Origin: Knoellia sp. p5-6-4
Lineage (GTDB): Bacteria > Actinomycetota > Actinomycetes > Actinomycetales > Dermatophilaceae
Reading direction: 5' to 3'
NCBI RefSeq assembly: GCF_029222705.1
Contig: NZ_JARGZF010000001.1
Coordinates: 1,980,437-2,044,436 of the forward strand
Length of the DNA stretch: 64,000 bases
Shown here one piece after another: positions 48,230 through 56,605 of this stretch. A program made the translations under genes and the position numbers. Under the pieces are notes generated by a model that did not search any database, was not told where the DNA came from, and saw only the letters and a program-made list of their open reading frames with translations. Each line of letters starts with the position of its first letter. The first letter of the stretch is position 1.

Positions 48230-49188
48230 CCCGCTACGGCTTCCACGCCTCGCACGAGCAGATCAACCCACGGCAGCTGCTCGCCGACGTCCAGCAGGCC
48301 GAGCAGGCCGGCTTCGACATGGCCATGTGCTCCGACCACTTCTCGCCGTGGAGCGAGAAGCAGGGCCACTCGGGCTACACCTGGGCCTGGCTCGGGGCGG
48401 CGCTCGCCACCACCTCGCTGCGCCTCGGCTGCGTCAGCGCACCCGGGCAGCGCTACCACCCCGCGGTCCACGCGCAGAAGATCGCGACGCTCGGGCAGAT
48501 GTTCCCGGGGCGGTTCTGGGTGGCGCTCGGCAGCGGCGAGGCCAGCAACGAGCACATCACCGGTGACGGCTGGCCGCGCAAGGAGATCCGCACCCAGCGG
48601 CTCGAGGAGTGCGTCGACGTCATCCGCCGGATGCTCGCCGGCGAGGAGGTCAGCCACGACGGGCTGGTGACCGTCGACCGGGCGCGGGTGTGGGACCTGC
48701 CCGACCCCGTGCCGCCGCTCATCGGCCCTGCCGTCTCGGTCGAGAGCGCCGCCCGGGTGGCGGCCTGGGCCGACGGGCTGGTCACGGTCAACCAGCCGGT
48801 CGAGACGCTGCGGGAGGTCGTCGACGCCTACCGCGGCGCCGGGGGCACCGGGCCCATGGCGCTGCAGGTGCACCTGTCGTTCGCGCCGACCGACGAGGAG
48901 GCCCTGGCGATCGCGCACGAGCAGTGGGGCGGCAACGTCTTCGGCCCGCCGATCTCGTGGGACATCGAGACCGCCGAGGCGTTCGACGTGCTGTGGCAGA
49001 AGGTCCAGCCGGAGGAGGTCCGCGGCCCGGTCAACGTCTCCAACGACCTCGGCCGGCACCGCGACTGGCTGGCGGAGTACGCCGAGCTCGGTTTCGACGA
49101 GATCTACCTGCACCACGTGGGTCAGGAGCAGCAGGCCTTCATCGACGCCTTCGGCTCGACGGTGCTGCCGGAACTGCGGAAGGGCTGA
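48226..49188 (+). CDS. LLM-class (luciferase-like) flavin oxidoreductase, TIGR03885-like
   Basis: A 320-residue luciferase-fold protein. The N-terminus YGFHASHEQINPRQLLADV and MCSDHFSPWSEKQGHSGYTWAWLGA mark the group annotated as non-F420 flavinoid oxidoreductases close to F420-dependent glucose-6-phosphate dehydrogenase; VALGSGEASNEHITGDGWP is the following cofactor loop. Cofactor (FMN or F420) and substrate are unknown. It is translationally coupled to the preceding unknown gene and is followed after 3 bases by a GH13 enzyme, suggesting a role in sugar metabolism or redox stress. Confidence 0.83.
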   Translation: MTRYGFHASHEQINPRQLLADVQQAEQAGFDMAMCSDHFSPWSEKQGHSGYTWAWLGAALATTSLRLGCVSAPGQRYHPAVHAQKIATLGQMFPGRFWVALGSGEASNEHITGDGWPRKEIRTQRLEECVDVIRRMLAGEEVSHDGLVTVDRARVWDLPDPVPPLIGPAVSVESAARVAAWADGLVTVNQPVETLREVVDAYRGAGGTGPMALQVHLSFAPTDEEALAIAHEQWGGNVFGPPISWDIETAEAFDVLWQKVQPEEVRGPVNVSNDLGRHRDWLAEYAELGFDEIYLHHVGQEQQAFIDAFGSTVLPELRKG

Positions 49189-49191
49189 GCC

Positions 49192-50880
49192 GTGACCACG
49201 CGACTGTCCAACACCAGCGACCTGTGGTGGAAGAACGCCGTCATCTACTGCGTCGACGTCGAGACCTACTTCGACTCCGACGGCGACGGTGTCGGCGACA
49301 TCGTCGGCATGACCCAGCGGATCGACTACCTCGCCGAGCTCGGCGTCACCTGCCTGTGGCTCATGCCGTTCTACCCCACGCCCGACCGCGACGACGGCTA
49401 CGACGTCACCGACCTGTTCGGCGTCGACAGCCGGCTGGGCACCCACGGAGACCTCGTCGAGCTGATCCGCACCGCGGGCGACCGCGGCATCCGGGTGATC
49501 GCCGACCTCGTCGTCAACCACACGTCCGACAAGCACCCGTGGTTCAAGGCAGCCCGGCGGAGCAAGGACAACCCCTACCGCGACTACTACGTCTGGCGCT
49601 CCGACCCGCCGCCCGACACCAAGGCCAAGGTCGTCTTCCCCGACAAGGAAGACAGCATCTGGGAGCTCGACGAGAAGACGGGCGAGTGGTACCTCCACCA
49701 CTTCTACAAGCACCAGCCCGACCTCAACTTCGCCAACCCCGCGGTCCGTGACGAGATCGCCAAGTCGATCGGGTTCTGGCTCCAGGTGGGCATCGCCGGC
49801 TTCCGCGTCGACGCCGTGCCCTTCCTCATCGCCGACGTCGACACCGCCGGCGACGACGTGCCGGGCGACCCGCACGAGTACCTCAAGGCGCTGCGGGCCT
49901 TCCTCGGCCGCCGGCGCGGCGACGGCATCCTGCTCGGCGAGGTCAACCTGCCGCACAAGGAGCAGAAGCAGTACTTCGGCGGCAACGCCGGTGACGAGCT
50001 GAACATGATGTTCGACTTCATCACCATGCAGGCGATGTACCTCTCGCTGGCCCGCGAGGACGCCCGCCCGCTGACGAAGGCGCTCAAGTCTCGGCCGCCG
50101 ATCCACGAGGACTGCCAGTGGGCGACCTTCGTGCGCAACCACGACGAGCTCACCCTCGACAAGCTGAGCGAGAAGGAGCGGCAGGAGGTCTTCGCCGCCT
50201 TCGGCCCCGAGCCGGAGATGCAGCTCTACTCGCGCGGGCTGAAGCGGCGGCTGCCCCCCATGATGGGCGGCGACCCGCGCCGGGTGCGCATGGTCTACAG
50301 CCTGCTGTTCTCCCTGCCGGGCACGCCGACGCTCTACTACGGCGAGGAGATCGGCATGGGCGAGGACCTCGCGGCCGAGGGCCGGATGGCGGTCCGCACG
50401 CCCATGCAGTGGGAGCCGGTGCACAACGGCGGGTTCTCCACCGCACCGCCGCGCAAGCTGGTGCAGCGACCCGTGCCCGACGGCTTCGGCCCCCAGCACG
50501 TCAACGTGGCCGACCAGAAGCGCGACCCCGACTCGCTCTGGAACTTCATGCGCAACGTGATCCAGACCTACCGCGAGTGCCCGGAGCTCGGCTGGGGCGA
50601 CTTCACCGTGCTCCAGCAGCCGCTGCGCCAGGTCTTCGCGCACCGCTGCCACTGGTCGGGGTCCTCGGTCGTGGCCGTGCACAACCTCTCGCCCGACCCG
50701 GTCACCGCCTCCTTCCCGCTCGACCCGCGCGACACCGAGGGCGAGGGCCCGATCTGGCTCGAGGACCTGCTGGAGCGCGGCTCCACCGAGCCCGGCCCGG
50801 GAGGCACCGTCAAGCTGCCGCTCGACGGCTACGGCCACCGCTGGTTCCGCGTCCGCAGGGACGACCTGCCCCGACCCTGA
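49192..50880 (+). CDS. GH13 family enzyme, trehalose synthase-like
   Basis: A 562-residue alpha-amylase-family protein resembling the catalytic part of trehalose synthase. The (beta/alpha)8 motifs are YDVTDLFGVDSRLGT region, ADLVVNHTSD, catalytic nucleophile Asp in GIAGFRVDAVPF, acid/base Glu in ILLGEVNLP, and transition-state Asp in VRNHDELTLDKL. A beta-sandwich C domain follows with SVVAVHNLSPDPVT. No maltokinase domain is attached. GTG 49192 lies 3 bases after the previous stop. Substrate specificity (maltose/trehalose isomerisation or alpha-glucoside hydrolysis) cannot be set by eye. Confidence 0.85.
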   Translation: MTTRLSNTSDLWWKNAVIYCVDVETYFDSDGDGVGDIVGMTQRIDYLAELGVTCLWLMPFYPTPDRDDGYDVTDLFGVDSRLGTHGDLVELIRTAGDRGIRVIADLVVNHTSDKHPWFKAARRSKDNPYRDYYVWRSDPPPDTKAKVVFPDKEDSIWELDEKTGEWYLHHFYKHQPDLNFANPAVRDEIAKSIGFWLQVGIAGFRVDAVPFLIADVDTAGDDVPGDPHEYLKALRAFLGRRRGDGILLGEVNLPHKEQKQYFGGNAGDELNMMFDFITMQAMYLSLAREDARPLTKALKSRPPIHEDCQWATFVRNHDELTLDKLSEKERQEVFAAFGPEPEMQLYSRGLKRRLPPMMGGDPRRVRMVYSLLFSLPGTPTLYYGEEIGMGEDLAAEGRMAVRTPMQWEPVHNGGFSTAPPRKLVQRPVPDGFGPQHVNVADQKRDPDSLWNFMRNVIQTYRECPELGWGDFTVLQQPLRQVFAHRCHWSGSSVVAVHNLSPDPVTASFPLDPRDTEGEGPIWLEDLLERGSTEPGPGGTVKLPLDGYGHRWFRVRRDDLPRP

Positions 50881-50956
50881 ATGACGGAGCCCGGTCCTGC
50901 GCAGGCCCGGTGCGCCGGGTGGGCGCGGCGGTGGGGGACCGGGCCGGCAGGACGAC

Positions 50957-50962
50957 TACCGT
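50957..50962 (+). promoter_or_regulatory. -10 box of the LprG-like gene
   Basis: TACCGT, 6 bases before the ATG at 50969; a leaderless-type arrangement. Confidence 0.4.
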
Positions 50963-50968
50963 GGCGCC

Positions 50969-51697
50969 ATGAGGCTGACGGGCGCCCGGTTGTGCCGGCG
51001 TGCGAGGGGTGCCGCCATGACGGCAGCGGTGTTGTCGGTGGTGCTGGCGGCCGGTGCGTGCACCGACGACGAGAAGGCCGGCGAGGCCAGGGGGCAGACA
51101 CCGGCCGAGCTGCTGGCCTCGGCGCGCGCGAACCTCGAGCAGAGCCCGAGCGTCAGCTTCACCCTGGAGTCGCAGGGCCTGCCGGGTGAGGCGGTCGGCA
51201 TCTCGGGGGCCAAGGGCACGGGCCGGTTCACCCCGCCCTCCTTCACCGGCACCCTGAACGCGTCGGTCAACGGGGTGACGGGCACCGTGGACGTCATCGC
51301 GGTGGAGCAGGACGTCTACATGAAGTTCTTCACGCCCGACTACAACCGCATCGACCCGGCCGACTACGGCGCGCCCAACCCGGCCGGGCTGTTCGACACC
51401 ACCACGGGCGTCACGAGCCTCGTCGACACGACGCAGGGCCTGCGGAAGGACGCCACCGTGCGCGACGGCGCCGACGTCCTGGCCACCCTGAAGGGCACGC
51501 TGCCCGGTGCGGCCGTCGCCGACCTGCTCGTGGTCGGTGACCGCGCCGGCACGTTCGAGGTCACCTACGGCGTCACCGACCGCAGCCACGAGCTGCGCAC
51601 GGTCGTGCTGACCGGGCCGTTCTACGAGGGCGCCACCTCCACCTACACGCTGCGGCTCAAGCGGCTCGACCAGCCCGTTGAGATCACCCGCCCCTAG
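50969..51697 (+). CDS. LprG/LppX-family lipoprotein
   Basis: A 242-residue lipoprotein of the LppX_LprAFG fold, a half-barrel that holds lipids in a hydrophobic cavity. The signal peptide ends near Cys31 (AAGAC). Mature-part features are ELLASARANLEQSPSVSFTLES near residue 45, a VNGVTGTVDVIAV strand and VYMKFFTPDYNRIDPADYGAPNPA near 110. Its 3' end overlaps the MFS exporter gene by 20 bases, exactly the gene pair of lprG-Rv1410c (P55) in mycobacteria, where the pair moves triacylglycerols or lipoglycans toward the outer envelope. The same job is inferred here. Confidence 0.85.
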   Translation: MRLTGARLCRRARGAAMTAAVLSVVLAAGACTDDEKAGEARGQTPAELLASARANLEQSPSVSFTLESQGLPGEAVGISGAKGTGRFTPPSFTGTLNASVNGVTGTVDVIAVEQDVYMKFFTPDYNRIDPADYGAPNPAGLFDTTTGVTSLVDTTQGLRKDATVRDGADVLATLKGTLPGAAVADLLVVGDRAGTFEVTYGVTDRSHELRTVVLTGPFYEGATSTYTLRLKRLDQPVEITRP

Positions 51698-53312
51698 GGC
51701 GCTGCTCGCCACGGCCTCGGTCGCCGTGGCGCTGGCGGCGGCCGACATCTACGTCGTCGTGCTGGCGCTGACCGACATGATGACCGGTGTCGGGATCGGC
51801 ATCGACGCGCTGCAGAAGGCCACCCCGATCATCTCGGGCTTCCTGCTCGGATACATCGCCGTGCTGCCGCTCATCGGGCGGCTGGCCGACCTGGTCTCAC
51901 GCCAGCAGGTCCTCCTCGGGTGCCTCGCGGTGTTCGTGCTGGGCTCGGCCGTCACCGCTCTCGCCGTCGAGCTGCCCGTGCTGGTGGTCGGTCGGGTCGT
52001 GCAGGGCATCGGTGGTGGCGGGCTCGTGCCGGCCACCCTCGCCCTCGTCGCCGACCTCTGGCCGGCGGGCAGGCGCGGCACGCCGCTCGGGGTGGTGGGG
52101 GCCGTGCAGGAGCTGGGCAGCGTGCTGGGGCCGGTGCTCGGCGCCGCCGTGCTGGCCGTCGCCGACTGGCGCGCCATCTTCTGGCTCAACGTCGTGCTCG
52201 GCCTGCTCCTCGCCGGCGCGGTGATGCTCACCGGTCGGCACCGCCCGGCCCGGCCACGCGGCATGCCGGTGGTCGTCGGGGCGCTCGCCCTGGGAGCCGG
52301 TGCACTCGCACTGGCGGCGCCCTCGGCCCTCGTGACCGACGTCGAACTCGGCGTGCCGTTCGTGCCCTTCGACCCCGAGTCGGGCTCGCGGGTCGCCACC
52401 CCGATCGGTCTGACCGCCCTCGGGCTCGGTGTGGTCTGGCTGGCCGTCACCGCCCCGCGCTGGTGGCCCGTGCTGCGGCGGGCCGACCTGCCGGGCGCGG
52501 TGCTGCTGGGTGTGGCGCTCGGCACGGTGGTGCTCACCTTCGCCGCCTCCGACCCCGAGCGGGAGGTGGTCGGCCCGCCGGGGTTCGCCCTGCTGCCCGT
52601 CGGCGTCGTCGCCGCCGTGCTCTACCTGTGGCGGCACCGGCGGGCGGCGGAACCGCTCGTCGCGCGCGGGGTGGTGCGGGGGCGGGCCCGACCGGCGCTC
52701 GCGGTCAGCCTGCTCGTCGGGGTCGCCCTCGTGGCGGTCGTCGTCGACGTGCCGGTGCTGGCGCGCCTCACGCTGACCGACTCGCAGACCACCGCCGCGC
52801 TGGTGCTCGTGCGGTTCCTCGTGGCGGTGCCGGTGGGAGCGCTCGCCGGTGGCTGGCTGCTGCGACGTCTCGGCGACGGGGCGGTCGCCGGCGTCGGCCT
52901 GCTGCTGGCAGCCGCGGGCCTGTGGCAGATGAGCCGGTGGGGCGAGGGCTCGCTCGACCGGGGCAGCACCACCGTGGTGCTCGCGGCCGTGGGCGTGGGG
53001 ATGGGCCTCGCGCTGGCGCCGGTCAACAACGCCGCCCTGGCCAGCGCCCCGCACGACGCGCACGGCGTGGCCAGTGCCCTCGTGGTGGTCGCGCGCATGG
53101 TCGGCATGGTCGTCGGGCTCGCGCTGCTCACCGCGATCGGGCTGCACCGCTACTACGAGACGGTCGCCGCCCTGCCCGACCAGACCGACACGGCGGCGCT
53201 GGTGGGGGCGGGCCTGGTGCAGGTGCAGACCGTCTTCGCGGGTGCGGCCCTGGCGGCGCTGGCCGGCGCCGGGCTGTCAGCGGGCCTGGGACTGCGCCGC
53301 GTCGAGGTGTGA
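51678..53312 (+). CDS. MFS exporter, P55/Rv1410c-like
   Basis: A 544-residue transporter with 14 predicted membrane segments (DHA2 layout). It starts at TTG 51678, inside the end of the lipoprotein gene, leading directly to the first helix, which contains the P55-like ADIYVVVLALTDMM; then GIDALQKATPIISGFLLGYIAVLPLIGRLAD (motif A region, in blocks), and a late VAALPDQTDTAALVGAGLVQVQ segment between the last helices. Mycobacterial P55 exports triacylglycerol with LprG and affects drug tolerance. The overlapping reading frames imply coupled synthesis of lipoprotein and exporter. Confidence 0.87.
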   Translation: MRSPAPRALLATASVAVALAAADIYVVVLALTDMMTGVGIGIDALQKATPIISGFLLGYIAVLPLIGRLADLVSRQQVLLGCLAVFVLGSAVTALAVELPVLVVGRVVQGIGGGGLVPATLALVADLWPAGRRGTPLGVVGAVQELGSVLGPVLGAAVLAVADWRAIFWLNVVLGLLLAGAVMLTGRHRPARPRGMPVVVGALALGAGALALAAPSALVTDVELGVPFVPFDPESGSRVATPIGLTALGLGVVWLAVTAPRWWPVLRRADLPGAVLLGVALGTVVLTFAASDPEREVVGPPGFALLPVGVVAAVLYLWRHRRAAEPLVARGVVRGRARPALAVSLLVGVALVAVVVDVPVLARLTLTDSQTTAALVLVRFLVAVPVGALAGGWLLRRLGDGAVAGVGLLLAAAGLWQMSRWGEGSLDRGSTTVVLAAVGVGMGLALAPVNNAALASAPHDAHGVASALVVVARMVGMVVGLALLTAIGLHRYYETVAALPDQTDTAALVGAGLVQVQTVFAGAALAALAGAGLSAGLGLRRVEV

Positions 53313-53373
53313 GAGCAGGAGCCCGGAAGTCCGTGCTGTGCGGGCCCGCGAGGGTGCCGCCGAGGCCGGCAGG

Positions 53374-54165
53374 TCAGTCCTCGAGCTCGACGACGACCGG
53401 GGCGTGGTCGGAGGCGCCCTTTCCCTTGCGCTCCTCGCGGTCGATGACGGCGCCCACGACGCGGTCGGCCAGGGCGGGGGAGCCGAGCACGAAGTCGATG
53501 CGCATGCCCTGCCGCTTGGCGAAGCGCAGCTGGGTGTAGTCCCAGTAGGTGTAGACGCCGGGGCCGGGGGCGTGCGGGCGCACGACGTCGACGAAACCGG
53601 CGTCGAGGAAGCCTTGGAAGGCCGCGCGCTCGCCCGGGGAGACGTGGGTGCGGCCCGCGAAGTACGCCATGTCCCAGACGTCGTCGTCCTGGGGGGCGAT
53701 GTTCCAGTCGCCCATGAGGGCCACCTGGGCCGACGGGTCGGCGGCGAGCCACTGCTGGGCGTTGCGCTTCAGCGTCGCGAGCCACTCCAGCTTGTAGGGC
53801 ATGTGCGGGTCGTCGAGGGTGCGGCCGTTCGGCACGTAGAGCGACCAGGCCCGCACGCCGCCGCACACCGCACCGATGGCCCGGGCCTCCGCGGCCACCG
53901 GGTCACCCCATCCGGGCACGTCGGTGAAGCCGAGCTGCACGTCCTCGAGCCCGACGCGGGAGAGCAGGGCGACACCGTTCCAGTGGTTGAGGCCGTAGTG
54001 GGCGACCTCGTAGCCGAGGCCCTTCAGCCGGTGATGAGGAAACTGGTCTTCACGGCACTTGGTCTCCTGGATCGCGAGCACGTCGACGTCGCTGCGCTGC
54101 AGCCAGGCCTCGAGGCGGTCGATGCGGGAGCGGATCGAGTTGACGTTCCAGGTGGCAATACGCAC
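53374..54165 (-). CDS. xthA: Exodeoxyribonuclease III
   Basis: A 263-residue AP endonuclease/3'-5' exonuclease of the ExoIII family, repairing abasic sites. Asn7 (TWNVNS), Glu34 (IQETKC), the Tyr of SLYVPNG, MGDWNIAP (Asp and Asn) and the final GASDHAPVVVEL (Asp-His) make a complete active site. The GTG at 54165 lies 6 bases after TAGGGT on the same strand. It is divergent from an SDR gene, with only 36 bases between the starts, so the two promoters overlap. Confidence 0.95.
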   Translation of the reverse strand: MRIATWNVNSIRSRIDRLEAWLQRSDVDVLAIQETKCREDQFPHHRLKGLGYEVAHYGLNHWNGVALLSRVGLEDVQLGFTDVPGWGDPVAAEARAIGAVCGGVRAWSLYVPNGRTLDDPHMPYKLEWLATLKRNAQQWLAADPSAQVALMGDWNIAPQDDDVWDMAYFAGRTHVSPGERAAFQGFLDAGFVDVVRPHAPGPGVYTYWDYTQLRFAKRQGMRIDFVLGSPALADRVVGAVIDREERKGKGASDHAPVVVELED

Positions 54166-54171
54166 GCAGTC

Positions 54172-54194
54172 ACCCTAGGTGGCCCGCCTAGAGT
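54172..54194. promoter_or_regulatory. Back-to-back -10 boxes of xthA and the divergent SDR gene
   Basis: TAGGGT on the minus strand (54172-54177), 6 bases before the xthA GTG, and TAGAGT on the plus strand (54189-54194), 7 bases before the SDR ATG. The -35 region of each promoter must fall inside the other gene's start. Confidence 0.6.
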
Positions 54195-54201
54195 GGGGCA
54201 C

Positions 54202-54978
54202 ATGAGCACCGCCCTGGTGACCGGCGCCACATCCGGTATCGGCCTGTCCTTCGCCCACCAGCTCGCCGAGCGCGGGCACGACGTCGTGCTGGTCGCCCGC
54301 GACCGGGTGCGGCTCGAGAACGTCTCCGACGAGCTGCGCGCCAAGTACGGCGTCAGCACGGAGATCCTCGTGGCCGACCTCTCCGACCGTGCCGAGACCG
54401 GCAAGGTGGCCGAGCGGCTGGCCGACCGGGCCAGGCCGGTGGACCTGCTCGTCAACAACGCCGGCTACGCCTTGAAGAAGCGCTTCCTCGACAACGACGT
54501 CACCGAGGAGGAGGCGGTCTTCGACGTGCTCGGCCGGGCGGTCCTGGTGCTCTCACACGCCGCGGCCCGCGCCATGCGCGAACGCGGCCACGGCGCCATC
54601 GTCAACGTCTCCTCGGTCGCGGGCCAGATCAGCTCCGGCACCTACTCGGCCATCAAGTCCTTCGTCACGGTCTTCACCGAGGGCCTGTCGGCCGAGCTCG
54701 CCGGCACCGGTGTGACCGCGACCGCCCTGCTGCCGGGCTTCACCCGCACCGAGTTCCACCAGCGGGCGAGGCTCAACATGTCGCGGCTGCCGAAGTTCAT
54801 GTGGCTCGACGCCGACCGCCTCGTCGCCGACTGCCTCGACGACGTGGCCAAGGGCCGCGTGGTCTCCGTGCCCGGGACGCACTACAAGGCGATCGTGGCC
54901 GGCCTCAGGTTCGTGCCGCGCTCGGTCGTGCGCAGCCGGGCGCGGACCGTGCACCGGCCGAAGGCCGACCGGGGCTAG
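54202..54978 (+). CDS. Short-chain dehydrogenase/reductase
   Basis: A 258-residue SDR with cofactor loop TGATSGIG (7-14), LVNNAGYA, the catalytic Ser in VNVSSVAG and the Tyr-Lys pair in YSAIKSF. The RDRVRLE segment after the second strand suggests NADP(H). A basic tail (RSVVRSRARTVHRPK) is typical of ketoacyl-reductase-like SDRs; the substrate is unknown. Its TAG stop is also the beginning of the -10-like TAGGCT of pyrE. Confidence 0.88.
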   Translation: MSTALVTGATSGIGLSFAHQLAERGHDVVLVARDRVRLENVSDELRAKYGVSTEILVADLSDRAETGKVAERLADRARPVDLLVNNAGYALKKRFLDNDVTEEEAVFDVLGRAVLVLSHAAARAMRERGHGAIVNVSSVAGQISSGTYSAIKSFVTVFTEGLSAELAGTGVTATALLPGFTRTEFHQRARLNMSRLPKFMWLDADRLVADCLDDVAKGRVVSVPGTHYKAIVAGLRFVPRSVVRSRARTVHRPKADRG

Positions 54979-54981
54979 GCT
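54976..54981 (+). promoter_or_regulatory. -10 box of pyrE overlapping the upstream stop codon
   Basis: TAGGCT; its TAG is the stop codon of the SDR gene. The pyrE GTG is at 54990, 8 bases after the box. Confidence 0.5.
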
Positions 54982-54989
54982 GGCGGCCC

Positions 54990-55550
54990 GTGACCGACAC
55001 CGCTGTGACCACAGACCGCGCTCGCCTCCTCGAGATCGTCAAGGCCAAGGCCATCGTGCACGGCCGGGTGACCCTCTCCTCGGGCAAGGAGGCCGACTAC
55101 TACGTCGACCTGCGCCGCATCACCCTCGACGGCGAGGCCGCGCCGCTCGTCGGCCGCGTGATGCTCGACCTGGTCGATGACCTCGACTTCGACGCCGTCG
55201 GCGGCCTCACCCTCGGCGCCGACCCCGTCGCCACGTCGATGCTGCACGCCGGCGCCGCTGCCGGCAGGAGCCTCGACGCCTTCGTCGTGCGCAAGGCCGG
55301 CAAGGCCCACGGCCTCCAGCAGCGCATCGAGGGCCCGTCGATCGAGGGCCGCCGGGTGCTCGTCGTCGAGGACACCTCGACCACCGGCGCCTCCCCGCTC
55401 GAGGCCGCCACCGCCGCCCGTGAGGCCGGGGCCGAGGTGGTCGGTGTGGCCACCATCGCCGACCGCGCCACCGGCGCCGGCGCGAAGTTCGCCGAGGCGG
55501 GGCTGGAGTACCGCTTCGTCTACGGACTGGAGGAGCTCGGGCTCGCCTGA
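54990..55550 (+). CDS. pyrE: Orotate phosphoribosyltransferase
   Basis: PyrE attaches ribose 5-phosphate from PRPP to orotate, the fifth step of pyrimidine synthesis. The 186-residue protein has the SSGKEADYYVDLRR block, the flexible catalytic loop region FVVRKAGKAHGLQQRIEG with Lys and His residues, and the PRPP motif VLVVEDTSTTGAS. The start is GTG 54990, with no ribosome site but a -10-like box 8 bases upstream, so a leaderless message is likely. A 20-bp hairpin separates it from the convergent SDR gene. Confidence 0.95.
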   Translation: MTDTAVTTDRARLLEIVKAKAIVHGRVTLSSGKEADYYVDLRRITLDGEAAPLVGRVMLDLVDDLDFDAVGGLTLGADPVATSMLHAGAAAGRSLDAFVVRKAGKAHGLQQRIEGPSIEGRRVLVVEDTSTTGASPLEAATAAREAGAEVVGVATIADRATGAGAKFAEAGLEYRFVYGLEELGLA

Positions 55551-55564
55551 GCCCCACCCGCACA

Positions 55565-55611
55565 AGAGGCGGTATGCCGCGCGGTCCCCGGCCGCGCGGC
55601 ATACCGCCTCT
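55565..55611. terminator. Bidirectional hairpin of two inverted GTATGCCG octamers
   Basis: A perfect 20-bp stem (55565-55584 with 55592-55611, loop TCCCCGG) filling the 74-base gap between convergent pyrE and an SDR gene. Each arm includes the octamer (55572-55579 and 55597-55604). Confidence 0.85.
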
Positions 55612-55624
55612 CGTCGTTCGTGGG

Positions 55625-56497
55625 TCAGAAGACCGGCTTGCCACCGGTGACGCCGAGCACGGTGCCTGAGACGTAGCTCGCCTCGTCGGAGGCGAGGTAG
55701 ACGAACGCGCTGGCGACCTCGATGGGCTGGCCGGCGCGGCCGAGCGGGGTGTCGGCGCCGAAGCCCTCGACCTTGTCCTCGCCGAACGTGGCGGGGATCA
55801 GCGGCGTCCAGATGGGGCCGGGCGCCACGGCGTTGACGCGAACTCCCTTGGGGCCCAGCATCGCCGCGAGGTTGACCATGAGGTTGTTGAGGGCGGCCTT
55901 GGTGGCGGCGTAGTCGAGCAGCGGCTCCGACGGCGAGAAGGCCTGGATCGAGGTGGTGATGAGCACCGAGGAGCCCGCGGCCATCGTCGGGGCAACGGCC
56001 TGGGTCAGCCAGAACGTCGCGAAGACGTTGGTCTCGAAGGTGCGCTCGAGCTGCCCGGGTGGGAACTCCTCGAGGTCGGGCTGGGCCATCTGGAAGGCGG
56101 CGTTGCAGACGAGCACGTCGATGCCGCCGAGCCCGCTCCGGGCCTGCTCGGCGACGTCGCGGGCCGCCTCCTCGGTGCGGATGTCGGCCGGGATGAGCAC
56201 GCACGTGCGGCCCGCCTTCTCCACCTCGGCGCGCACCTGCTCGGCGTCCCCGGCCTCCTCGGGCAGGAAAGCGATCGCGACGTCGGCGCCCTCCTTGGCG
56301 AACGCGATCGCCGTGGCGCGGCCGATGCCGGAGTCACCGCCGGTGATGAGGGCCCGCTTGCCGGTGAGCCGGTCGCGGCCGGTCCACGACTGCTCCCCGT
56401 GGTCGGGCGTGGGAGTCATCTCGGCGGTGTGGCCGGGCCACTCCTGCTGCTGGGCGGGGATGTTCGCAAGGGTCTGGTCAGTGGTCGGCTCAGGCAT
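55625..56497 (-). CDS. General-stress type SDR oxidoreductase (YhdF/YdaD-like)
   Basis: A 290-residue SDR with the long N-terminal arm typical of Bacillus stress SDRs such as YhdF and YdaD: IPAQQQEWPG followed by M(T)PTPDHGE. The cofactor loop is TGGDSGIG, then LVCNAAFQM (in place of NNAG), the active Ser in TTSIQAF and YAATKAAL. The C-terminus YVSGTVLGVTGGKP closes the fold. Substrate is unknown; relatives are induced by general stress. It is convergent with pyrE. Confidence 0.87.
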   Translation of the reverse strand: MPEPTTDQTLANIPAQQQEWPGHTAEMTPTPDHGEQSWTGRDRLTGKRALITGGDSGIGRATAIAFAKEGADVAIAFLPEEAGDAEQVRAEVEKAGRTCVLIPADIRTEEAARDVAEQARSGLGGIDVLVCNAAFQMAQPDLEEFPPGQLERTFETNVFATFWLTQAVAPTMAAGSSVLITTSIQAFSPSEPLLDYAATKAALNNLMVNLAAMLGPKGVRVNAVAPGPIWTPLIPATFGEDKVEGFGADTPLGRAGQPIEVASAFVYLASDEASYVSGTVLGVTGGKPVF

Positions 56498-56605
56498 GCC
56501 CCCACTCTCTGTGCGGCCCCCGGGCCTCGCAACCGGTGCAGAGCCCCGGTGCGCCGAGGGGTCCGCCCACTAGGATCGGCGGCACCGAGGACAGGGGAGT
56601 TCACC

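Noticed and set aside
53312-53374. Terminator between the MFS exporter and xthA
   Set aside because: Only 4- to 5-bp GC-rich repeats are present; nothing distinguishes them from background.
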